A DNA stretch of 64,000 nucleotides, taken from the NCBI RefSeq assembly GCF_900167905.1, contig NZ_FUYZ01000003.1:331475-395474 (forward strand). The letters run 5' to 3'. This document shows, one piece after another, positions 1 through 7,265 of this stretch. The stretch comes from Soonwooa buanensis (lineage in GTDB: Bacteria; Bacteroidota; Bacteroidia; Flavobacteriales; Weeksellaceae). Both the position numbers and the translations under genes were made by a program. The notes beneath the pieces are model-generated. The model searched no databases. It saw only the letters and a program-made list of their open reading frames with translations, and was not told where the DNA came from. Each line of letters opens with the position of its first letter. The stretch's first letter is position 1.

Positions 1-1
1 G

Positions 2-556
2 TTCAAACCATTGCACATGGATCACACTTATATTTTTCAGGAAAAAGATATTCCGACAGCTTCGCAATCCTTTTATAATGGACAAAATAGATTATACCCG
101 CTTGATCATTTTGACCTAATCTACGGTGATAAAAATGTCTACACAACGCCCAGAGATTTGTTGAAATTCTCAACTGCAATGTTTTCTAAAGACTTTTTAA
201 AACCAGAATTAAAAGCTAAAATCTTTGAACCTTACAGTAATGAAAAAGCTGGTGTTAATAATTATGGTTTAGGTTTCCGAATGAAAATCTTTGACGAAAA
301 TAATAAACTGACTTATCATAATGGTTGGTGGCATGGTAGTAATGCAGTTTTTGTTCATCTTTTAAAATCTAAGGTGACGATAATCGCTATCGGTAACAAA
401 TATTCACAGCGAGTTTATTCGGCAATGGCGTTGTCGGGCTTGTTCGAGCCGTTTCCGTTTGAGATTGAAAAACTTAATAAAGTTATGAACGGCGACAAAC
501 CTACTAATGAAAATGCGGATTCTGTCAATGTGAGTAACACGAATTATTCAGAATAA
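2..556 (+). CDS. Serine hydrolase, beta-lactamase (class C/PBP4*) family, 3' part
   Basis: This is the C-terminal part of a serine beta-lactamase-like hydrolase; the reading frame is open to the left edge, so the true start and the SxxK nucleophile motif lie outside the window. Visible are a TTPRDLLKFSTAMFS helix and the segment HNGWWHGSNAVFVHL, which matches the third active-site motif region (HxG-like) of PF00144 proteins, followed by the closing strand IIAIGNK. Such proteins are usually exported D,D-peptidases, esterases or uncharacterised hydrolases, and the substrate cannot be told here. The last 25 residues are Asn/Thr-rich and probably disordered. Confidence 0.75.
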   Translation, partial: FKPLHMDHTYIFQEKDIPTASQSFYNGQNRLYPLDHFDLIYGDKNVYTTPRDLLKFSTAMFSKDFLKPELKAKIFEPYSNEKAGVNNYGLGFRMKIFDENNKLTYHNGWWHGSNAVFVHLLKSKVTIIAIGNKYSQRVYSAMALSGLFEPFPFEIEKLNKVMNGDKPTNENADSVNVSNTNYSE

Positions 557-572
557 AAAACATATAAAGAAC

Positions 573-769
573 TAAGAGCTTGTGTGAAATTTTATTGCTA
601 AAATTTTAATAACTATTTTGAGATGGGTTTTTTATTTCATATTTGAAGATTTAGCGGGCTAAATCAAAAATGAGAAGTGAAAAATTGGCTTAAAAGAGCA
701 TTAAATTTAGCAAAGATTATTTTGAAATGAGATGATGTAATTTCGTTAAAATTTTTAAACAAGCTCTTA
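573..769. mobile_element. MITE-like element with about 22-bp imperfect terminal inverted repeats
   Basis: A 197-base non-coding stretch begins TAAGAGCTTGT and ends ACAAGCTCTTA, a perfect 11-base inverted repeat. Beyond it the two arms still agree at most positions (GAAATTTTA-like on the left, AAAATTTTA-like on the right). The outermost TA on each side could be a duplicated TA target, as in Tc1/mariner/IS630-type insertions. No reading frame is present inside. The right arm lies about 25 bases before a -7-like promoter box for the next gene. The inverted repeat is seen directly; mobility is inferred. Confidence 0.5.
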
Positions 770-794
770 TTCGTATTTTCCGTTTTAGTTTTTT

Positions 795-802
795 TATTTT
801 TG
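795..802 (+). promoter_or_regulatory. Candidate -7 box (TATTTTTG) for the Ig-like lipoprotein gene
   Basis: TATTTTTG matches the Bacteroidetes TAnnTTTG consensus and ends 16 bases before the ATG at 819. No convincing TTTG element is seen 19-21 bases upstream, so the call is tentative. Confidence 0.35.
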
Positions 803-818
803 CAGTATAAATACCATA

Positions 819-2474
819 ATGAAGAAGATTTTTTTTCTTTTCCTCATCAGTTTGTTGATGCTGTCTTGCGCACGTGTTGGTTCTCCCAACGGCGGTGCCA
901 AAGATACAATTCCGCCAAAAATGTTGTTTAGCAATATCGATACAACGCGTGTTAATGTGCCTGTGACAACTAAAGAATTGCGCATTGAGTTTGATGAATA
1001 TATCAAGCTAAAAGATATTAACAAAAACCTGATTATCTCGCCACCGATCAAGAATATCAAAAAGATTTTGCCCGCTAATCTTGGGACGAAATTTTTGATG
1101 ATCCAATGGAGCGATACGCTTAAAGAAAATACGACTTATAATTTCAACTTCGGGAATGCAATTAATGACCTTAACGAAGCTAACGTTTTACCATATTTTA
1201 ATTACGCATTTTCTACTGGTCCCGAGATTGAAGATAATTATCTGAGCGGAACTTTGGTAGATGCACTCGGTGAGAAAAAATCCGAAGGTAAAGATGTTAA
1301 TTATGTTGTAGGACTTTATCAGGTTAAAGACTCGATGGACTATCGTCAAAAGCCTTACTATATTACGAATGTTGATCCAGATGGTTATTTTGAACTTAAT
1401 TATTTATCGCCAGGAAAATATAAAATTCTAGCTTTTGAAGATCAAAACGGAAATTCGATTTTTGATAATGGAAAAGAAAAATTTGCCTTTTCTAAAGATG
1501 ATGTTGTCATCGAGGACAAGAAAAATATTTCTGGGACAAAACTGAAACTTTATCCAAGTGTTCCGCCGATTAAATATAAAGAATACAAACAGACAAATGG
1601 CGGCATAATGTTGCTGTACGAAGGAAAACCTGAGAATGTTGAGGTGACTTCTGCGTCGGCCAATCTCAAAGATTACAAAGTCACGCATCGTCCAAAGTCG
1701 GATTCGGTGTTTGTTTGGTTTGATGCAATTGCGCAAAACATTGGTGTTGATAAAAGTGATAACTTAAAATTAGCTTCAAAAACGGTTGTTAAAACAGATT
1801 CTGTTTCGGTTTATTATAAAAATGATCCAAAAGCGGAAATGATTTTAGCAAGTGGATCGGACAAAGTTTTAGCGCCAAATACATTATTTAAAATTAAAGC
1901 TAATTTTCCTGTGTCAGAAATTCAATCGGACAAATGGAGATTGACTTCGGATAGTATTTCGCAAAGTTTTACGGCAAGTATTTCTAAGACGAATAGCGAC
2001 GATATTGTTATTAATTCTGATTTTAAAGCTGGGAAATCTTATCAACTTTCCATTCCAAAAGAAAGCGTGAAGTCTTTTTATAAATCTATCTCTAAATCTT
2101 ATCGTCTCGATTTCGAAATCGGAAAACCTACAGATTTTGGAACTTTTAAACTTGAGATTTCCAATGCGCCGACGTCACACTTTTGGGTACAAATGCTGAA
2201 TGAAAAAGGCGATGTCCAATATCAACAATATACTAAGGAGAATGTTGTCTATTTTAAAAACTTAAAACCTGGTGATTATTTTCTTCGTATTTTGGTGGAT
2301 AATAATGATGATGCTTATTGGGAAACGGCCTCCTTTGCTGAGAATCGATATGCGGAGGATGCTTATTTGTTTAAAAAAGGAAAAGATCAAAATCCGATGA
2401 CCAAAGTTAATATTCGACCGATGTGGGAAATTAACGAAAAGTGGGATCTTAACGCTGAAACACAAGGGAATTGA
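819..2474 (+). CDS. Ig-like domain lipoprotein (Big_5/SbsA-type N-terminal domain)
   Basis: A 551-residue lipoprotein. The signal peptide ends in the lipobox LMLSC with Cys17 as the lipidation site. The next residues (GGAKDTIPPKMLFSNIDT...ELRIEFDEYIKL) are typical of the bacterial Ig-like domain (PF13205) at about residues 28-115. A second beta-rich part around residues 190-210 (DPDGYFELNYLSPGKYKILAFEDQNGN) resembles a carboxypeptidase-regulatory or transthyretin-like fold, and a similar motif recurs near residues 480-495 (FKNLKPGDYFLRILVDNNDD). It is probably anchored in the outer membrane. Its TGA stop overlaps the TTG start of the next gene. The domain reading is good; the precise role is unknown. 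Confidence 0.8.
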   Translation: MKKIFFLFLISLLMLSCARVGSPNGGAKDTIPPKMLFSNIDTTRVNVPVTTKELRIEFDEYIKLKDINKNLIISPPIKNIKKILPANLGTKFLMIQWSDTLKENTTYNFNFGNAINDLNEANVLPYFNYAFSTGPEIEDNYLSGTLVDALGEKKSEGKDVNYVVGLYQVKDSMDYRQKPYYITNVDPDGYFELNYLSPGKYKILAFEDQNGNSIFDNGKEKFAFSKDDVVIEDKKNISGTKLKLYPSVPPIKYKEYKQTNGGIMLLYEGKPENVEVTSASANLKDYKVTHRPKSDSVFVWFDAIAQNIGVDKSDNLKLASKTVVKTDSVSVYYKNDPKAEMILASGSDKVLAPNTLFKIKANFPVSEIQSDKWRLTSDSISQSFTASISKTNSDDIVINSDFKAGKSYQLSIPKESVKSFYKSISKSYRLDFEIGKPTDFGTFKLEISNAPTSHFWVQMLNEKGDVQYQQYTKENVVYFKNLKPGDYFLRILVDNNDDAYWETASFAENRYAEDAYLFKKGKDQNPMTKVNIRPMWEINEKWDLNAETQGN

Positions 2475-2932
2475 AAAAGATTTTAAGAATTTTAATTGTT
2501 GTAATTGTAATATTTGGATTGATACAATTAATTCCGATTGATAGAGTTAATGAACCTATCAAAAAAGAGGAGAATTTTGTAGATAGTTATAAAGTTAGTC
2601 CGCGTGTCAAGAACTTAATAATTGCGGCTTGTTACGATTGTCATTCTAACGAGGTTAAATATCCAGATTATGCTTATGTAGCGCCAATTTCTTGGATGGT
2701 GAAAGATCATGTGTCGGAAGGTCGCGAGCGTCTTAATTTTTCCAAATGGGGGACTTATAATAATTTTCAAAAAGAAGGGATGATGGAGAAAAGTAGTGCA
2801 ACAGTGGAAAATTATACGATGCCGTTGCCTGCGTATATCTCAAAACATCCCGAAGCTAATCTTAGTAAGGCAGATCGAGAATTGATGGCAAATTTTTTCC
2901 GTGAAGTTCTTAAAGATTTAAAAGAAAAATAA
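2471..2932 (+). CDS. Haem-binding domain protein with CxxCH motif
   Basis: A 153-residue protein with one N-terminal membrane segment (residues 4-21) and a c-type haem motif C54-Y-D-C57-H58 followed by SNEVKYPDYAYVAPISWMVKDHVSEGRERLNFSKW, the signature of the bacterial haem-binding domain family (PF14376). No ATG precedes the motif in frame, so the start is the TTG at 2471, whose last two bases form the TGA stop of the upstream lipoprotein (TTGA). That layout implies translational coupling. It probably faces the periplasm, with a redox or haem-storage role. The function of the family is not established. Confidence 0.85.
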   Translation: MKKILRILIVVIVIFGLIQLIPIDRVNEPIKKEENFVDSYKVSPRVKNLIIAACYDCHSNEVKYPDYAYVAPISWMVKDHVSEGRERLNFSKWGTYNNFQKEGMMEKSSATVENYTMPLPAYISKHPEANLSKADRELMANFFREVLKDLKEK

Positions 2933-2972
2933 ATTTTTACTATCAAATCACCAATCGTAAATAAAACTAAAC

Positions 2973-4043
2973 ATGAATTTTGAAGATTTTATCATTGCTC
3001 CAAAACCCATAAAAACTGAAGAATGGCAATTGGGCGCTCATATCGCAAATGAAATTTTAGAAGACAGCATTGTGTTGTTGTTTGTTTCCGATAATCGTGG
3101 TGCGCGTGGCGATGCTGAGGTTCAGGATTTTATGAATGTTCGTCGCGAGTTTTACAGATTGTCAAAATTGGATTTCGAAATTCCGATGGTGGATTTGGGC
3201 GATTTGGTATCTGGTAAAAGTCTAGAAGACACGCATTATATTTTGCAAGAAGTACTTTCTGCTTGTCATTACAAACGTGCGATTCCAGTTGTGGTTGGCG
3301 GTTCTACGGATTTTGCGTATTCACTTTATGCCGCTTTAGATTTTCATTATAAAAAGATAAATTATACGCAAATCAACAATGTTGTGTCTTTGGCGCAAGG
3401 TGACGAAATTAATGAGCGTAATTTTTTAAGTAAAATTTTGGGTTCCAAAAACTTCGAGATTCAAAATTATCACCATCTTGGTTATCAAAAACATCTTAAC
3501 GAATTAGACTCTGTTAAATTGATAAAAGAAGTTCAGTTTGATGTCATTCGTTTGGCAGAAATGATGAATTCTACAGAGCGGACCGAACCTTATTTTAGAA
3601 AAACAGATTTAGTGACGATTAATTGTGATGCCATCGAAAGCGGTATGGATCCTTTCTCGATAAATCCTCAAGTTAACGGACTTAACAAGCGCGAAATTTG
3701 TGCTTATATGAAGGAAATCGGTCTTAGTGAAAATCTAAAATCTGTCGGCATTTTTAATTTTAATATTTATTCTGACGATCGAATGAATCATCAGCTTTTG
3801 GCGCAAATGATTTGGTATTTGATAGAAGGGATCAATATTCAACGATCACATCCTAAAGAACGAAAATTCGAAACTTATTGGGTGATGGTTGGCGAAGAAA
3901 GTCATGCTTTCCAACGTGATACTTTTAGGAATCTTTGGTATTTTGGGGAAGATGAGGATTCTAATAATTTAATTCCGTGTTCGCGCTCAGATTTTGAAGA
4001 GGCAAAAAGAGGTTATTTGGGCGAACGTTTTACTAGAAAATAA
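2973..4043 (+). CDS. Arginase/formimidoylglutamase-fold protein with degenerate metal site
   Basis: A 356-residue protein with the arginase/ureohydrolase layout. True arginases use GGxH, DxHxD and SxDxD for two Mn ions. Here the corresponding stretches read VVVGGSTDF (His replaced by Thr), SLAQGDEINE (Asp and His replaced by Leu and Gln) and TINCDAIESGMDP (first Asp replaced by Asn). Most metal ligands are therefore missing, although flavobacterial homologues are often labelled formimidoylglutamase. The C-terminal half keeps fold-typical helices (MNHQLLAQMIWYLIEGIN). It lies five bases upstream of a glycosyltransferase gene. Catalysis is doubtful; a structural or binding role is an inference. 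Confidence 0.75.
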   Translation: MNFEDFIIAPKPIKTEEWQLGAHIANEILEDSIVLLFVSDNRGARGDAEVQDFMNVRREFYRLSKLDFEIPMVDLGDLVSGKSLEDTHYILQEVLSACHYKRAIPVVVGGSTDFAYSLYAALDFHYKKINYTQINNVVSLAQGDEINERNFLSKILGSKNFEIQNYHHLGYQKHLNELDSVKLIKEVQFDVIRLAEMMNSTERTEPYFRKTDLVTINCDAIESGMDPFSINPQVNGLNKREICAYMKEIGLSENLKSVGIFNFNIYSDDRMNHQLLAQMIWYLIEGINIQRSHPKERKFETYWVMVGEESHAFQRDTFRNLWYFGEDEDSNNLIPCSRSDFEEAKRGYLGERFTRK

Positions 4044-4048
4044 AAAAT

Positions 4049-5056
4049 ATGCGACCAAAAGTTTCGGTAATTGTTCCCGTTTATAATGTTGAAATTTACC
4101 TTGAAAAATGTCTTAATTCGTTAATTAATCAACAACTTTCTGATATTGAAATTATTGTTGTTAATGACGGTAGCAAAGATAATTCGCAACAGATTATTGA
4201 TGATTTTGCAAATCGTTTTCCTGAAAAAATCAAAGCTTTTACTAAAGAAAATGGCGGTCTTAGCGACGCTCGTAATTTTGGATTAAAACATTGTACCGGC
4301 AATTATATTGGTTTTGTGGACAGTGATGACTATGTCACGGAAGATATGTTTGCAGAAATGTACAATTTGGCACAAAAACACAATGCCGAAATGGTTATTT
4401 GTAATTTGCAGAAAGTTGATCAATTCGGAAATGTTACTCAAAAGTTGACGCAAATCCCAAATATGCCAGAGAAAATTGACTTGAGTGAGCATTTTTTTGT
4501 GTTTTCTGATTTGAGCTATTTTGCTTGTAATAAAATTTTTAGAGCTGATTTGTTTTCGGAAAAAACGTTTAAAAAAGGAATTCATTTCGAGGATATACAG
4601 TTAATTCCACAGCTTTTGTTGAATTGCAAAACAATTGCACAAACTCAGAAATTCCATTATCAATATCTAGAACGCACCGATTCTATAACCAAAACACATA
4701 CTTTGAAAGGCCTTGATATTCTTAACGCTGTTAAAGATGTTGAAGTTGTGTTTAAAAATTCTAGTTTTTCTAACCGAACAATTGAGCTTAAGAATTTCCA
4801 GATTCTAGAAGGTGTTTATACTTTTTTAGCTTATTTGGCTTTTGTTAAAGATAAGTCTACATATCTGCAAATGCGAAATGCACTTTCAATTTTTATGAAG
4901 GAACGTCAAATATCAAGAAATGATGTTTTTGCTTACAAAAGATTTGGAGAAAACTACTTTTCTAGCTTACCAATAACGAAGCGAATTTATTATTTAATTC
5001 AATTTTTTGTACCAGTAGGTTTGCATAAAATTATTATTTCGAAATTATCTAAATAG
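4049..5056 (+). CDS. Glycosyltransferase family 2
   Basis: A 335-residue GT-A fold glycosyltransferase. The N-terminus KVSVIVPVYNVEIYLEKCL and VVNDGSKDNS form the nucleotide-sugar site, and GFVDSDDYV (about residues 89-97) supplies the DxD metal motif. The C-terminal third has hydrophobic stretches that may touch the membrane. It is followed by WecA-, Wza- and Wzc-like genes, so it probably adds a sugar to an exported polysaccharide repeat unit. Donor and acceptor cannot be assigned from sequence. Confidence 0.88.
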   Translation: MRPKVSVIVPVYNVEIYLEKCLNSLINQQLSDIEIIVVNDGSKDNSQQIIDDFANRFPEKIKAFTKENGGLSDARNFGLKHCTGNYIGFVDSDDYVTEDMFAEMYNLAQKHNAEMVICNLQKVDQFGNVTQKLTQIPNMPEKIDLSEHFFVFSDLSYFACNKIFRADLFSEKTFKKGIHFEDIQLIPQLLLNCKTIAQTQKFHYQYLERTDSITKTHTLKGLDILNAVKDVEVVFKNSSFSNRTIELKNFQILEGVYTFLAYLAFVKDKSTYLQMRNALSIFMKERQISRNDVFAYKRFGENYFSSLPITKRIYYLIQFFVPVGLHKIIISKLSK

Positions 5057-5183
5057 CTATTAGAAGTTGCTTTTACTATTTAGATTAAGTCGTAATTTGA
5101 AATTTTAATACAGTTTTTTTAATTTCAGTAAAGCTATCTTGTGTTTTTTTTAAATCAATGTCAGCTTATTAGGTATTTATTAG

Positions 5184-5191
5184 TATTTTTG
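5184..5191 (+). promoter_or_regulatory. Candidate -7 box (TATTTTTG) for the polysaccharide genes
   Basis: TATTTTTG matches TAnnTTTG and lies in the 203-base gap before the sugar-phosphate transferase gene, leaving a leader of about 68 bases. No clear -33 TTTG is visible, so this is tentative. Confidence 0.35.
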
Positions 5192-5259
5192 CCAGAAGAT
5201 GAGAGCTTAGGCTAAAAATCTAACACACAACACATGATGAAAATTTACGATTACAAACG

Positions 5260-6372
5260 ATGGACAAGATAGATTTTGTACAAAATATGGATTTTGAATC
5301 TGTCTTTGTATTAAAGATGGTGCTAGGGTTCATTATTTCTTTTTTACTAACCTATTTTACGATACCTTCTATTATAAAGATTTCGCGCCGAAAAAATTTG
5401 ATGGATGAGCCTACTATGAGAAGTTCTCATCAAAGAAAAATTCCGAATCTTGGTGGAATTGCGATTTTTTTTGCGCTTGGTGTTTGTGCGCCAATTTTCG
5501 CCTACGAATTGTTTGATCAATACAAGTTTTTGTTTGCATCACTAGTTATTTTATTTTTTATTGGTGTAACTGACGATATCGTTGTTATGAGGGCGTATAA
5601 AAAATTAATTGCGCAGATAATAGTTTCGGTATTGGTTGTAGTAGGATCTGATGTACGAATAAGAAGTTTTTTTGGACTTTTCGGTATTTTTGAGTTGAAT
5701 TACTACTTCAGTATTTTTTTTAGTGTTTTAACTTTTATTATTTTAATAAATGCTTTTAATTTAATTGACGGTATAGATGGACTTGCAGGAGGATATAGTA
5801 TTTTATCTAGCGGTCTTTTTGCCTTTAGTTTTTATAGATTGGGAGAATATAATTTTCCTTTAGTGGTTTTTTGTGTAATTATTATTGGCTCGGTATTGGG
5901 CTTTTTAAGGTATAACCTGTCAAATGTGCGTAATCACAAAATATTTATGGGGGATACTGGCTCTATGATTTTAGGCTTTTTATTAGCTTTTACAGCAATT
6001 AATTTTATAGATGTGTTTATAGATAAGGGAGATTTCTCCATACCGCATTATCATTTGCTTTCAGCTCCTGTGATTGCTCTTTCGATTTTAATACTACCGA
6101 TTGCTGATACATTTTCAGTTATCCTTATTAGACTTATAAAACGCAAATCTTTGTTAAAGCCAGATAAAAATCATCTACATCATAGGCTGCTAGATTTGCA
6201 TTTAACACACCGTCGTGCGACTTTAGCAATATGTGTAATTTATCTGTTGGTAATTGCTATTGTATATTTTTTAAGACAAATGAATGTTAATTTGTTATTT
6301 TTGATTGTGTTTTCGATTGGGATGTTTTTATCCTTTTTACCTTTTTTATTAAAAAAACTTTTTGATAAATAA
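5260..6372 (+). CDS. Undecaprenyl-phosphate sugar-1-phosphate transferase, WecA/MraY family
   Basis: A 370-residue polytopic membrane enzyme (about 10-11 hydrophobic segments) of glycosyltransferase family 4. Conserved features are GVTDDI (about residues 105-110), the loop NAFNLIDGIDGLAGG, MGDTGSM, and the cytoplasmic HLHHRLLDL motif near the C-terminus. The family moves a sugar-1-phosphate, commonly GlcNAc-1-P, from UDP-sugar to a polyprenyl phosphate, the first membrane step of O-antigen, capsule or enterobacterial common antigen synthesis. The genes downstream encode export and chain-length control, which fits a polysaccharide initiator. The exact sugar is not determined. Confidence 0.88.
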   Translation: MDKIDFVQNMDFESVFVLKMVLGFIISFLLTYFTIPSIIKISRRKNLMDEPTMRSSHQRKIPNLGGIAIFFALGVCAPIFAYELFDQYKFLFASLVILFFIGVTDDIVVMRAYKKLIAQIIVSVLVVVGSDVRIRSFFGLFGIFELNYYFSIFFSVLTFIILINAFNLIDGIDGLAGGYSILSSGLFAFSFYRLGEYNFPLVVFCVIIIGSVLGFLRYNLSNVRNHKIFMGDTGSMILGFLLAFTAINFIDVFIDKGDFSIPHYHLLSAPVIALSILILPIADTFSVILIRLIKRKSLLKPDKNHLHHRLLDLHLTHRRATLAICVIYLLVIAIVYFLRQMNVNLLFLIVFSIGMFLSFLPFLLKKLFDK

Positions 6373-6394
6373 TTATATTTGATTATATTTTATT

Positions 6395-7264
6395 ATGATG
6401 CGGAAATTATATTTATATCTCGTTTTGTTGCTAATGTTTGTGAGTTCTTGTGTTTCTAGAAAGGATATTACTTATATTCAGCCAAGCGCAAGTTTAACAA
6501 TAAATGAGGATGGTCTTATCCCTTATAACATTCAAGAATATCGTATAACGAAGAATGATATTTTAGGTCTTAACATTATCACAACGCCGAAAGGGGATGC
6601 TGCACAATTTTATTCTAGTTATAATGTGTCAGCTGGCGAGTCTGGAGGTGGAGGATTGAATCCTGCCACGGGTGCTGGTTCTACAAGTGGCTCCGGAGTA
6701 GGATCTAATGTAGGTAATTCTAGGTTTTATTTTAATGGGATAAAGGTTGATTCTAAAGGCGATATTTATGTTTTCGGTATAGGTTTTATAAAAGCAGAGG
6801 GTAGAACTTTAGAAGATATAAGTCAAGAAATTCAGACAAAAGTTAATGAGAATTTTTTAGAAGGAAAATCTGAAGTTCGAGTTACTATCGATGGTATTAA
6901 CTATTATATTCTTGGTGACATGGAAGGCACTGACTTGACTGGTGCAAAAAAAGCGCACGTACAACAGCTTAATATATTAGAGGCTATATCTGCTAATAAT
7001 GGTCTTAACAGAACTATAGACAGAAAAAATATTACTCTTCTTCGTAAATATCCAGAAGGTATCAAACGTATTAAGTTGGACTTAACGAGAGAGGATGTGA
7101 TGAATTCGCCTTACTTTTGGTTGCAAAATGGTGATATGATTATGTTAAGTACAAATAAGAAAGCAATTTCTGGTTTTGGAAAAGAACCTCTGCAGAGTTT
7201 ATCAACAGGTGTTACTTTGTTGACAACAGTTTTGTCTATTTATTTGATTTTTACGAAGTTATAA
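6395..7264 (+). CDS. Polysaccharide export outer-membrane lipoprotein, Wza-like
   Basis: A 289-residue lipoprotein with a lipobox ending at Cys19 (VSSC). The Poly_export domain begins near NIQEYRITKNDILGLNI, and SLBB-like sequence follows (DSKGDIYVFGIGFIKAEGRTLEDIS; INYYILGDMEG). A Gly/Ser-rich linker (about residues 84-108) interrupts the first domain. The C-terminus carries a hydrophobic helix (SLSTGVTLLTTVLSIYLIF), as expected for the outer-membrane alpha-barrel of Wza proteins. Two adjacent ATGs at 6395 and 6398 are both possible starts. The autokinase gene begins one base after its stop, so the two are co-transcribed partners of a Wzy-type export system. Confidence 0.88.
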   Translation: MMRKLYLYLVLLLMFVSSCVSRKDITYIQPSASLTINEDGLIPYNIQEYRITKNDILGLNIITTPKGDAAQFYSSYNVSAGESGGGGLNPATGAGSTSGSGVGSNVGNSRFYFNGIKVDSKGDIYVFGIGFIKAEGRTLEDISQEIQTKVNENFLEGKSEVRVTIDGINYYILGDMEGTDLTGAKKAHVQQLNILEAISANNGLNRTIDRKNITLLRKYPEGIKRIKLDLTREDVMNSPYFWLQNGDMIMLSTNKKAISGFGKEPLQSLSTGVTLLTTVLSIYLIFTKL

Positions 7265-7265
7265 T

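Noticed and set aside
2973..4043. Functional histidine-degradation formimidoylglutamase (hutG)
   Set aside because: Most metal ligands are replaced and no other hut gene is nearby, so the symbol was not used.
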